Assembly: GCA_050084515.1 (NCBI GenBank)
Contig: CM114272.1
Coordinates: 22,258,001 to 22,322,000, forward strand
From: Blasia pusilla
Lineage: Eukaryota; Marchantiophyta; Marchantiopsida; Blasiales
Length of the DNA: 64,000 bases
Direction: 5' to 3'
Below the pieces are notes generated by a model, which was not told where the DNA came from, searched no databases, and saw nothing but the letters and a program-made list of their open reading frames with translations. Position 1 is the stretch's first letter. Each line of letters opens with the position of its first letter. Made by a program: the position numbers and the translations under genes. Shown here piece after piece: positions 10,393-21,200 of this stretch.

Positions 10393-11300
10393 TCAGTGGC
10401 TTCGCAATTGAATTGAATCCCTTGACGTTGGTCGATAGAAGTTCGCCAATCCCATGAATGCACAAACGCGGCTCACATTCGTAGGGCGTGGAATGCGTGA
10501 AATAGCCTCTACCTTCATTTGCTGAACACCAAGGCCACCTGGGTATATCGTATGATCCAAGTACTCAATCTCGTCATAGAAGAACTTACACTTGCCTGGA
10601 TGTAGCTTCAGCCCATATAACTGCAGTCGTCGAAACACCTCCTCTAGATGTCGCTCATGCTCTTCAACCGTGGCACTAAAGACTACGATGTCATCAATAT
10701 AACACCTGGCAAAATCCAGACCTGCCAAGATCCTATCCATGACCCTCTAAAACTGAGCCGGGGTGTTCTTTAACCCAAATGGTAATAACCGCCACTGGTA
10801 CAAACAATCCTTCCCGTGAGGATTGATGCCTCAAAATGCCGTCTTTTTCCTGTCCTCCAATCTGATAGGTAGCTGATGGTATCTGACTCGCAAATCCAAT
10901 GAACTAAAGACCTTTGCGTGACCAATCGCATCAAAGATCTCCTCAAGAGTGGGCATGGCATACCTATCAGACTTTGTCTGCCAATTGATAGGTCGGTAAT
11001 CCCCACACATCCGCCTATCCGTCCAGTTGCCATGCACATCCTTCTTGGCAGGCATGCCAGTGGCAGATGCATACTCCCCATACGACATCTCCTCTAGTCT
11101 TGCTCCAATCAAGTCATGGCTCCTACTCTGAATCAGAGCCCTCTCCATACCACTGTACCTGTAGGGTCGTCGGAAGATCGGCGTATCACTGGACAACTCA
11201 ATGCGGATCTCTGGTCCCTTCAGAGTACCAAAATCCTTCATGCTAAATGCAAAGCAGTTCCTATAACTCCTAAGGAATTGATGTATCCGGCGCCGCCCAT
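10393..11300 (-). pseudogene. Reverse transcriptase
   Basis: The N-terminal part (11538-10831) holds 'FAFSMKDFGTLKG', 'DRRMCGDYRPIN' and 'VFSSLDLRVRYHQLPI' (first catalytic Asp). After a stop at 10831-10833 the same frame continues with 'LLPFGLKNTPAQF'. After another stop it continues with the active-site 'CYIDDIVVFS' (YIDD at 10690-10701) and 'LHPGKCKFF'. These are standard Ty3/gypsy RT motifs. Both stops replace expected Trp or Gln codons. RT copies the element RNA into DNA. Confidence 0.88.
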
Positions 11301-12221
11301 ATTTGGCTCCCAAGTCTCCATCGTGACTACGGTAGCACTCTCTGGCGTGGGTATCGATGGTTGTTATGGTGCAACCCCGTCTCGAACACCAATACTTGGA
11401 CACTCTCTTGCAACCAACTACAAACTCTGTGATCGACGACCCGAATCTAGAATGGAATCCACTAATAAGTGGGAGGGGCGCTCCACTCTTGCATACGCCC
11501 TCCGCAACACCTCGTATGGAACCATGTTGGTCCACCATAGATGCGGGCGATGTGCTCGAGAACCTACACTCGCCACATCCAAAACTAATGCTGGGCCGAT
11601 CCAGGCACGCACCTGATGTGCACTCGTCACCACCCGTGACCTCAAATCGTCCAAGATCGGTACAATCTCCAGAATGTAAGCGGGAGAACGGGACTGATGC
11701 TCATGCAAATATCTCAAGACTCTCAGCATCTCCCAAAATAACTTGGATTGAGTGTCAGCCAACCCGATGCCTCGTCCAGCACTCGATTGACCCTCTCATG
11801 GCCAACCTGCAATGACCAAATCAATGGTCCCTACTCGCTCCAAGTCCTGCGCCCCCAACAATGAAATATCCCTTGGTAGGGAACTTTGGTACCCCTGTAC
11901 CGCGGACACAGACAACAAGTTGGGAAAACGTAGGCGTAATTGCGCCATATGTCGTAGTGAGACGCACCTTGCAACATCATCACTCTCCACATACAGGTAC
12001 TGCTACACTCGCACTCCTACTTGCAAAACAACAGCTAACCCGGTGCTAATCCCTCCAAAGAGATCTAACACCTGAATACCCTCCTCCGGAATATGCCACA
12101 CAATGGGTGTGGTATCCAAGGATGTCATCATAGCAGTCCCTGCTACCTTGGGTTCTTGTGACCCGTCACGCTCCGGTGCAAACGCCTCGCTCCACACGGT
12201 CTTCACGTGCTCATGTGCCAA
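11301..12221 (-). pseudogene. C5-cytosine DNA methyltransferase domain inside the retrotransposon polyprotein
   Basis: A single minus-strand frame (12221 to 11418) carries the ordered motifs of a cytosine-5 methyltransferase. Motif I 'VLDLFGGISTGL' (12036-12071) binds AdoMet; 'YVESDD' follows. The catalytic motif IV region reads 'DLVIAGWP', then a TGA at 11796-11798 where the catalytic Cys of PC is expected, then 'GQSSAGRGIGLADTQSKLF'. Motif VI is 'YILEIVP' (Asn of ENV replaced by Ile, near 11667), and the motif VIII-like block is 'SRAHRPHLWWTN' (11526-11558). A second stop, TAG at 12003-12005, interrupts the region after motif I. The layout resembles the DRM/DNMT3 or phage-like branch more than DNMT1/CMT. 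The domain lies between protease and RT and shares the frame of the protease DSG site. Such an enzyme would methylate cytosines; in this copy it must be dead. The end of the target-recognition part is not resolved. Confidence 0.85.
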
Positions 12222-12539
12222 TCGTCAAAGCTCTTGAGTCGAGCCCCACAGCGGCACCTCTCCTCCAAGGAATGATGCGGCTACCATAACACTCCTCTCC
12301 ATAGAAATGTCAGGAACGGGAGTATCCTCTGAATGGACATGTCCCTCAATCAAATCACTAGGCCAAGTGATGACACTGCTAAAGTCGCCACCTCTCCTGG
12401 CCGTCGCTCAATCACTACACATGTGAATCGAACGGGTAATGAGCTAAGGCGCCTATCACCTGACTGCCATTCTGGTCTGTAGGACACTGACTCCTCCCAA
12501 TAATCTAGGGAAAACCTCACGAGGTATGTTCCCCACGCC

Positions 12540-12870
12540 TCATACCTACCCGTTACTGGGAGGGCATGGTGAAGTAGGAGTAAAACACTTCTCCACCAAC
12601 CAAGACGTCGTAGGACTCTACATCAGTCACTATCGCCTTGGCTCGCACTACGGACTCACCTATAGGATGTCCCGGGAAAATCCTTACCACGACCTCCTAT
12701 CGGATGATATACTGTGTGATACTCGCTCCACCCAAGGATGTTTGTATCCGGAATGGACAACGCTCCACATCGGCTCTCGTCAAGCCTTATACTCTGAATG
12801 ACGCTTTCCCAACATCAGGGGTTGCACTCCTGAATCCAACAAGACACGCTGTGGACTAAAAGCTCTACCT
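12540..12870 (-). pseudogene. Retropepsin-type aspartic protease
   Basis: Minus strand: 'VLLDSGVQPLMLGK' gives the D-S-G catalytic triplet (Asp codon at 12834-12836), and in another frame about 200 nt further 'VVRAKAIVTDVESYDVLV' fits the C-terminal part of the fold. The frame change and stops between the two halves show decay. It would mature the Gag-Pol polyprotein. It lies between Gag and the methyltransferase domain, as expected for a Ty3/gypsy order. Confidence 0.65.
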
Positions 12871-13755
12871 CCGGGACACACCCAACTGGAAGACCTCTCC
12901 TCAGTTATCCAGCAACACAACACCAAGAGAAGCCATGGCACACTCTATCGCGGGTCTAGCGGGCATCTCCGCCATCCTATCAGCCGCAGCCTCCCATGAA
13001 TCTGACGTGAACGGCGCGAGCATCTGCTCCAAGGGTAGGTCCATCACCTCCTCTGCAATCACCTCTGAACGTGATGCAGGAACTCCAGCTCCGCGCTCAC
13101 ATAGATAAGGGCCAACCGAAAAGCCTCGGCGAGCGTACCCCCCAACATCATAACATAGGAAGCAGAAAATAAAGGAGTGTGGTACACAATGATGGCCACC
13201 CCCAACAACGTGCTCGACACATGCCCCTCATGAGCATCAACAATAGGAGTCGTCACAGTCGCTTCTCTCATCACCCTCCGGCCTACACACCAAAAACATC
13301 ACCAAATCTCCACGAACTCTGATTAGGACCCATTGATGGGGTCCTCATCGCCTTAGACAACGTGAAAGATTGAGGAAGCTTAGTATGTTTCCTAGCTTCC
13401 CCTCGTTGTGGATCCCACTCTACAATTGCTCCATGCATCACAACTACGGCGGCCTCCATTTGGGCAACCCCGCACATCCAACCAGGATCCTCCATATCTC
13501 TGGTTGCTCCATATGATGTCGATGGCACGGATCCGGCATCGGATAACCTCAATGCCATAGCGGAAATCTGCTCCTGTAGCTGCTGTATCTAAGCAGCCAT
13601 CCCAGCCATCCCAACCTCACGTCCGGCGTCTCCCTCAACGCGTCTAGGTGGTGGTACTCTACCTCCTCCACGGGCAACTCCACCACCCTGTCGGGCAACT
13701 CCAGCTCCTCATGACCACTTGGTGCACGATCTCTAGGCCCACCCGGACCGGCTAC
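12871..13755 (-). pseudogene. Spacer between Gag zinc knuckles and protease
   Basis: Minus-strand frames at 13558-13283 and 13274-13059 (91 and 71 codons) cover this stretch. I recognise no domain in them. They lie between the zinc knuckles and the protease on the coding strand of the element and are probably polyprotein linker with frame changes. Confidence 0.4.
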
Positions 13756-14933
13756 TCACTGTGGTGCCCTCTCTGGCCCTCGGTCCGGACGTAACTCTAG
13801 ATATAAATGAAAATTCTTGGCGCATGTATGACCATACCTCTGACAATAGTCACACTGATAACCTCCTGTTGCAATATTATCTCCTCCTCCATGCTGAGGC
13901 ACACATCCATGACCCTGACGAGTGCAATTGCGCTGATGATGGGCTCCATCACATGACCAACAAATAATAGTAGGCGGTTGCTGCTGAGCGGCATATGAAG
14001 GCGCACGTCTGTGTGGCATGGCCTCCCGGTATCCTCCCTGAGCTTTGGTGCCACAGTCGACCTATCTCGGAGTCCACGTTGTTGCATAGGTGGTGTAGAC
14101 AATCGTGAGTGCTCTCGCCCAGAACCCATGGTGGCTACGCTCTCCTCCGCCATGTTGCGCTCAATGTTCTCGGCGGTCCTAAAAACATCTCTCAACGTAG
14201 GGGAGGTGTTCATAAGAAGCACCCCCTCTCGTACTCGTGTCCACAGGGTCCGGTCCAACATCGCGTAGCATGAGTGGATAGCCCGAGCCTCTCTCACCCC
14301 CTAAGTGACGTTGATCAATCGGCGCAAGCGAGTGTAAGCCTCATGCAAACTCTCACCAGGGTACCTCTAGAAGTCGTGGATGCTCTGCAACTTCTCCGTC
14401 CGTACCCCCTGGTAGCTCGCCCTTAACTCATCAAAGAACTCAACCACATGGTTGAACTTGGGACGAACCCGACTAGACGGTGCAACTACTCAAGTGTGAG
14501 TGACCCCTCCTAAAACATCACTAGTGGAAGAGGAAGTAGCCTCTCCTGACTCCTCCTCCTCATCTGGGAACGGTTCCGTCCATGACACATAGTGTGGGTC
14601 GTAGTAGAGTTGCCATGCCTCAATCTCCTGGGCATGTATATGGGAGAACTCATGGTAATCATCCATGGGCGCCCCCTCTAAATGTTGGAACATACTGTTC
14701 CATGCTGTAAATGGGTTGAACTCTCTAGAGTTCCTAGCCCGCTCTGAATCACACCAACTCCTAAACTCCGCAATGAAGTCGTGTAGCTCTATGGTGCCTA
14801 CATCACCGGAAAACCTATGTGGTCCTCTACCCCGGTCGTCCATCTCGTACGCCCAACTGATAGGACCACTCAATGTGTACGGTGGATCACTAACACACTC
14901 TTCTACATGCTCCCCCTTGTCTGAAGACAACAC
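13756..14933 (-). pseudogene. Gag with zinc knuckles
   Basis: The N-terminal frame (14933-14490) has 'ELHDFIAEFRSWCDSERARN' and acidic stretches. Its counterpart in the plus-strand relative is at about 53030-53110, so this part is conserved in the family. The frame at 14297-13797 continues the capsid part, and 14019-13756 encodes two knuckles: 'CWSCDGAHHQRNC' (CX2CX3HX4C spacing) and 'CDYCQRYGHTCAKNF', whose last Cys is lost. Gag packages the element RNA. Frame changes separate the pieces. The first piece shares the frame used by the protease DSG site and the methyltransferase. Confidence 0.7.
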
Positions 14934-15740
14934 AGAAAGAGATCGAGGTGGTCTCTCATGTGGAGACCCTTGAAACCTCGCACCACTCCGCGTAAACCCT
15001 CTAGAGCTACTCTCAGGTCCACTACTTGCCTCTCAAAATCCCGAAAGGATGCCGTGATGGCCCTCGTGCCCCTCTCACACGATCACTCTCAATCTCGTGA
15101 GAAATCCCTCAATCATTAAAACTAAACATGCGGCACTCAATCTACCGTCGAGCGGTCCGGTGCGGCACTGAAGGCACGGAACGGCTACAAACGGCACGAC
15201 ACTCGGGAATGGAGCGCGACACTCGGCAGCATACCCTCCTCAACCAACAATTCACACGCTCTGCTCCTTAGTGAAGGAGCGGCTCTGCAATCGAGATGGT
15301 GCGGTGCGGCCACGAGCGGCATGACGTAGCAATCGGCGACGCGTTGCAGCTACGGCGTCACGACACGATACTCGATCGTCGTCGAGCGGCTACCAATCAC
15401 AACATAGCAACATGAAATGAAAACTCAAACACAAGAACCCGGGGTGACTTTCCATCACTGGTTGAAGACGAAACTGCAATGATGTTGGCGGGCAAAACAA
15501 AGTACGTGATGGCAACGCAAGTCAGAGAATCAACGAACGTTGTGGAAGACCCTCCACTCCGTAATGGCGGCAATGGCAACCAAAGGATGGACAACGGACG
15601 GTGGACCGTTGATGGTGACAGTTGACCGTTGATGATGACGATTGATCATTAATGGTGACGATTGACTGTTGGCGGTGACGGTTGACCATCGACGGCGGAA
15701 CGTTGATGGTGACTATGACGGCGATGACTAGTGTAGGGTT
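14934..15740 (-). other. Leader between LTR B and Gag, with minisatellite
   Basis: About 800 bp without a recognised gene. At 15594-15725 there is a degenerate tandem array of units such as 'gttgatggtgac' and 'ggttgaccgttgatgatgac'. I saw no convincing primer-binding site next to the LTR edge. Many 'gcggc' words occur between 15120 and 15400. Confidence 0.5.
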
Positions 15741-16827
15741 TGAACCATTTAACCCTAAAAATCGCCTAGCAATGGAAAATTTGCGAGATTGACCCTAACT
15801 TTTTGCTCACAACTTTAAATTCTGCATTGTTTGTTGCATTGCGTACACAGCTTCACGATCTATGAAAATGTCAAAAAATATTTAGAATCAAACATTCCAG
15901 TAAAAATTGACAGGGATTGTTGTAAAGCCCAATGTCTCTTTCTCCTACACAAAATTCGGAAGCACTTCCGCGCTGATTTCTCCCAACGAAAATCTAAAAC
16001 CTGTAAAGATATAAATCAGCAAGCTACATGGTGCTCCCGAGATCATTGGCACGGGGCAACCCCCCCCATAATGAATCCCTATCAGATTTTGGGCATCACT
16101 TCCGTGCGCCACTCTTCCACACGAAAAATTGGCAAATGCAAAGAACAATCAAAGCAGCCCTTGCTCCGGTGAGCACTCCCATGAGCCGCTAGAAGGGGAA
16201 CACGGTCCCCAACCTGCAAAAACAGTGAGTGACCAGCGAACTCCCCCATGAAGCTCTCTCATTCTCTCATTCTCTCATTCTCTCTTTGTAAAGTAAGATC
16301 CAATCTCTCTCATAACATCATAGTTCTCACATGTCTCTCTCAATGTCAAACCAAACCCACTCTCCTAATGAGAGGCTTTGGTTACACTCACAAGGCAAGC
16401 AAGACCATAGCTCCGTTACCTCATGCCAAGAGGTTCAATAAAGAGAGAATGAGCTCAAGCTCTCTCTCCTTGAGGTATACCCCTCCCTTCTCCCAAGCTC
16501 TCTCTCTCCTTGAGGTATACCCCTCCCTTCTCCCAAGCTCTCTCCATGGTAACCTATGCTCTCAAGTCACTTCCTTGGCTCTTGACCTGATGTAGGAGGT
16601 CAAAGGTCACTTACCAGAAATATAAAGTCGATCATATACTCAAAATGGTACTTACCTAGAATATGAAGTTCCTCAATATGGCTCCAAATGAGTCGAAACG
16701 AAGGAGAAACCTGCTCTCTCAGGTTTCCCCGGGCCTCAACAAGTCATCCTCGACCTACTGAGCCTGTCCTCCACTACTCACGAATGTGCTCTACTAGATC
16801 TCACGATCTATCCTAAAAAAAGTGACA
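15741..16827 (-). repeat. LTR copy B (5' LTR side) with 40-bp tandem duplication
   Basis: Homologous to copy A (1-1008), and in its right half to copy C. On the minus strand it begins TGTCAC at 16827. The left edge (15741, TG on the plus strand) is approximate. A 40-bp segment beginning 'tctctctccttgaggtatac' is repeated exactly in tandem at 16461-16500 and 16501-16540. Copy C has one such segment and copy A none. Inverted pairs such as 'ttgacct...aggtcaa' (near 16581-16604) are present. Confidence 0.75.
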
Positions 16828-17259
16828 TATGACTTTCGTAAAAATCAGGCAAGTGCAATAACTTTTTATTATATTACGAAATGGGACGGTCCATAAATGA
16901 AAAAAGTGGATATTTTTCAAAGGCCTAGTCCCATAACTAATTGCATCACAAAAATAAACAATGGGCCTTGGAACATTAAAATGGGTGGAATAGGACAATC
17001 TCGGATCCTTCTACGACCATAGAAATTTGCATTTGATTTGCATTTGAATAATTCTTGGCTGAAAAACACATTTTGAAATTATGCCCATTGTAGTGTCCGA
17101 AAGAATTTCAAATTATTAAAGAATCGAATGCATGCATTGACACCTTACTGGTCTATGTTATAGTGGGAGAAATTTATTTTCTAAAACTACTTTTCCATAG
17201 AGGCAAAGGAACAGAATTTGTACTATGATTTTCTTAAAAACAAAATCCTAATTTACCGG
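16828..17259. other. No gene recognised; possible body of a small Helitron
   Basis: AT-rich 430 bp between LTR B and the hairpin at 17260. I see no coding frame that I recognise. If the hairpin and CTAG at 17260-17302 are a Helitron 3' terminus, the element body may lie here, but no 5' end was fixed. Confidence 0.3.
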
Positions 17260-17302
17260 GTAACCCGTGCATAACACGGGTTACACATTAGTTACACACT
17301 AG
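17260..17302 (+). repeat. Helitron-like 3' terminus (hairpin plus CTAG)
   Basis: A perfect 10-bp inverted repeat, GTAACCCGTG / CACGGGTTAC, with a 5-nt loop (17260-17284) is followed 14 nt later by CTAG (17299-17302) and a host T. Plant Helitrons end in a short GC-rich hairpin shortly before CTRR and insert between A and T. The CCCGTG/CACGGG stem is common in plant Helitron ends. Confidence 0.55.
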
Positions 17303-18274
17303 TTAACGACAAAACGAGTGCACCCCGTTTGCACGAGTGGCAAATGCACCATTAATAATGGTTGGTTTATGAGTTAGGACTAGTAAGCACACATGGTTTT
17401 AGGCTGGTTTTTTTTAAGCGGTTTTAAGGGGGTTTCACCGGGCAGTCCTTGCGTCGCATGCGTCCGCGAAGTGCATTTAAGTCCTGTACGGGCATGCGAT
17501 TAATGAGCGCTATGGAATCTGGGTGCGCAGGGCATCCGTCGGATTCGGAATTTCCGTCCATCCCCTTCTTTCTTTCTTCCGCGGTCGGTCTTAACCCTAA
17601 ACACGCTTCGAGAATGCGGAGGCAGGGAATCGTAGAATAAAGTACAGGAGCCTTTGTGCATGTGGAGTCGTGGACTACCCCACTATTGTGCAGCTAGCTA
17701 GTGTTGTTCAGCCTGGTATAATGGTATTATCGATCCAGCGGATTCCAGCGAACCGTACTGTCTGTCAGCGCCTGGGCCTTTCACCGGCCGACGGACTACT
17801 CCCTGAGTCCCTGCCGGGAGAGGGACGACAGTCCTTGTCCCGGACGTCGGCCGTGAAAGCGTCAAGAACACGGCCTGCTCAGCCTGGGGACAGGCCCGCC
17901 GGTGCAGTCAGGACCGGGTGGATCATCGTGCGCACTCCGATGGAACTTCTCTGTTCATCCTCTCTCATGAGTGGGAGACGGACGAAGCCGAGCGCAGGGG
18001 AGGGGACGGGAGGAGTTGGATGAACGAGAGACCGATTTGTGTGGTTATTGAAGATTTGAATTGCGGTGGATCGTTCCGGAGGACGGCGCGGTAGCTGATG
18101 CGGGTGAGGGAATTGTCTAGGAAGTGTGTGGAAGCGGCGACGACGAGGAGGACGAGGGGGAGGAGGAGGAGGAGGATATATCCATGTACAGGAAGAGGAA
18201 CAGTTTTTTTCTCACCTTGCGAGCGAAAACTGGTGTGTTGGACGTGGGAGGGTGGGAGTTGAGTTAATCGGATT
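17303..18274. other. Upstream region of the ELMO-domain gene
   Basis: Becomes GC-rich from about 17440. The open frame at 17670-18023 (117 codons) has no recognised domain and looks like chance in GC-rich 5' sequence. The gene's promoter and 5' UTR should be here. I saw no clear TATA box. Confidence 0.4.
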
Positions 18275-21200
18275 ATGAGTTCTGGGATTTTGCGGAGGCG
18301 TGTGCACCATGAGGATGTGGGAGGCGGGAAGTACGATCGAGTGCTGTCCAATGGATCGGATGGTGTGAGTGAGCCTCTTTTAGGTGGTGATTACTACGAG
18401 CAAAGGTCTCGCCAAGCGTACTATGTGAGTATGTTTCGGCCCTCTTTATTGGAATTTCGATGGATGGTGAAGCGGGATTAGTTGCAGCCCTGCGCGTAGA
18501 CGCATTGGTGGCTGGCCAATTTGGGCCATGACAGTAACTGTAATTTAGTGGCAGTCCTTGTGAACTGCCTCGTTCTGTGAGCTTGCTGTGTCGAGTTCTG
18601 GAGATGGCTGATGTCCGGGATTCGAAACTTTCTTGGTGGAAATTTTCATTGAGGCATTCTGTGATGTATTGCATAGCACTGACCCGGGAACGAGGTAGAT
18701 CTAATCTCGGACGCTCAGTGGATATAACGGAAGGTACGAAGGCCCTGGTTTTTTAACATCCTGATGCGATCACCTATAACCCAGGAGCTATGCCTGACGA
18801 CTATCGGTCTTTGAGTAGGAATTGGACTCGGGATTTGTTTATTTTTTCTGGTTTTTGGATGTGAGTTCGTCGGTCCTTGTTATCTCCAGCTTTGTATCTT
18901 TCAAGCAGCGAAGTAGCCACTATCGCTTTACGAATTCAATCCAACACTGAGAACGAACTACTGTTTAAGGCTCGCGAAGAGCATTACATGATATGCACAT
19001 TACTACACTACGACGTGGTTATGGAGTATTAGGGTTTTGTTTAATTTTTTTGTTCATTAGGATTACTAATGAGGAACTGGGACTCCTGGAATTAATACAA
19101 CGAGATTCACACCTTGTCTAGTTATTTACGTACGTGGAGATTTGAAATGTTTTGACAAGAGGATTGCCAGACGAATGGAATACTTAGACAAGCCGCGAGA
19201 TGCTGTCCTTGTTTTGGAAGAGTAAGCTAGCTTATCATACGTTTCTCCTATCTTTGTGGCTTTAGCAAGTCCTCGGAAAGTCTTACTTGAGTGCAACTCT
19301 AGTCCCACCCTTAAGATATTCGATTGATTAGGCAGTAAACCCTACTGGATATTTCCGTACGCTAGCCTAGACTGTCTCCATAATTGTGCAGTCTCCCGCA
19401 GCATTTCTCGAGTCACTGTGCTATTCAACTCCCCATGTTTCGCTATTATAATCTGGTTCGTTTACTGGAACTTGTTGGTACACATACATGCTAATTTCGT
19501 TCCCACATCTGTTCAGACCAGTGACGATGATGATGACGTGAGAGATAGGAGGTCCAAGGAAGAACAAGTGTGGGGAAGTATCTTCTCACGGTTACTAGTC
19601 CAGTGGGCACAATGGTTTAGTAAGTCCCTCTGCTGTGTTTTTGGATTTGCCTTCTGAAATTATTCACAATTAATATGCAATACACTTCTTATGTAGCTTG
19701 AAGCAAAATATAGTCAGGTTTGTAGGGAGAGTGTTGTGATTCTCTATTTTTTTTTCTGTGCTCTCTACTCCTTGAAATTGACTCTCGACTCCCAATTAAC
19801 TTACTGGCATGCAGAGAACGGCGTCACATTGTTAACATCTATGATCGATGGATGCAGCGAACGTGTTTGTTGGTTCAGGAGCGTTTCTGGGAACAGTCTT
19901 TTTCCGGGCCCTCGGGCGACCAGGCGTTAGCAGCGAACGAGCAATGATTGCTGTTCTATCACCCCTTCAGGTTAGACATCGGGTGTTTCCAGTCGTGATA
20001 TAATCAAGTTGATCTGTTCTAGGAGAGATTGATTTCCCTAAAAATTGTAGTCACTCGGAGCAACTCCAGACTTGTGGTTGGCAGATATTATTTCTCAGTC
20101 GCTTCTGCCAAAAGTTACAGAAATCTAAGTACCTTTGATTTTCCGAGAACCTTGTGATGAGTTCGGACTGGGTTCATGAAGAGGGTTTTCAGGGAAAACC
20201 AACACGGACTAGGGATAATATGTTTCTATTGGGTTTATGAACTCTCACTTTGATGGAAAGTGACTACCAGCAGTAGTTGCATTCTTGTCCTTGAATTGTG
20301 TATAAGGTCATGGTCTGTAAGGGAAAATGCCTCTACTTTGTGAGCATGCATTACGCTTGCATAGTCCATGGCTTTCATTTGCTGACTACTTCCTATTGAA
20401 CCCTGGGGACTCCGGCTCATTTAGGAGACTGGTTCTATAGGAAAGTAAATGCAAGTACAGCATTGCAACAGCGTTCTTCCCAGCAGTGTCTCAATGCAGA
20501 CTTGTTAGTGTACAGTGTTCCATTTGACATGTTTCCTAAGTACACGATGGAGGTCCATGTCAACTCTAATAGATCTGAACTAAATTTCTAAGAGAGTATG
20601 TCACACTAAAAGGGTCAAACAGATGATCCTGTGACATGGAATAACATGAAGAGTATTTTTTATATTTGTCATATGGTGATTATTTGCCTAGGAGGCAGGC
20701 AGGGAGAAGCCTTGAAGATCAAATCATAAATTTGAGACTCCGCTGTTGCCTGCTTTGTTTGCCCCACCTACAGGAAAAGAGATTGCAGCATCTGCAAGAA
20801 AGATTGCATGTTCCATTTGATGGAACCCGACTTGAGCACCAGGTTAATCTCTTGACTTGGCTTGGACTGGGATTGCATCATGGATACGAACCATTAAGAT
20901 TTTGACACGAAACTACCTGAAACCACATCATGTGATGTGATTTGTGAAAGTGGCCCTCAGGAAATGATTAGCAGGTGCCTATAAGGTCAATGTCATAAAA
21001 ATTTTAATAGATCAGGGTTGATCTGTAGTATTGTCTCCTTTCTGAATCTTCTTATACTTGCAGTTTCTACAGTTAAACCGCCCTTTTTGTGGTTTCGAGT
21101 TCTCTTATCTGTTGTGTTTACCAGTGTCTATATCAAACAGAGAAGTAGAGCTGGATGTAATGTTCCCTTTTAGTCAGCAAATTGCAGACATAGAACCTGC

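Larger units (their letters stand above)
1..16827 (-). mobile_element. Nested, decayed Ty3/gypsy-type retrotransposon carrying DNA methyltransferase and PHD domains
   Basis: On the minus strand, from right to left, I read an LTR, a leader, Gag, protease, a cytosine-5 DNA methyltransferase, reverse transcriptase, RNase H, integrase and a PHD finger. A 3' untranslated block and LTR-like repeats follow. Related LTR sequence occurs at 1-1008, 6349-6866 and 15741-16827. A MULE-like element (1427-6220) and a duplication of LTR plus 3'-UTR sequence interrupt the left side. That LTR A and LTR B belong to one insertion is an inference: A lies beside a copy of the 3'-UTR block (6221-6348) once the MULE-like element is subtracted. 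Many stops and frameshifts show that the copy is dead. The left boundary is at or just before the window edge, so target duplications cannot be tested. Confidence 0.65.

Noticed and set aside
11418-11538. Programmed -1 frameshift signal
   Set aside because: The frames are offset by -1, but no X XXY YYZ heptamer was found in the overlap; a mutation in a decayed copy is the simpler reading.
15723-15745. Primer-binding site beside LTR B
   Set aside because: On the minus strand 'TGGTTCAAACCCTACAC' follows the LTR edge and begins with TGG, but its reverse complement does not fit the spacing of acceptor and T arm of a tRNA, so I do not call it.
17670-18023. 117-codon plus-strand frame upstream of the ELMO gene
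   Set aside because: GC-rich sequence with no recognisable domain, probably 5' UTR or promoter of the ELMO gene.
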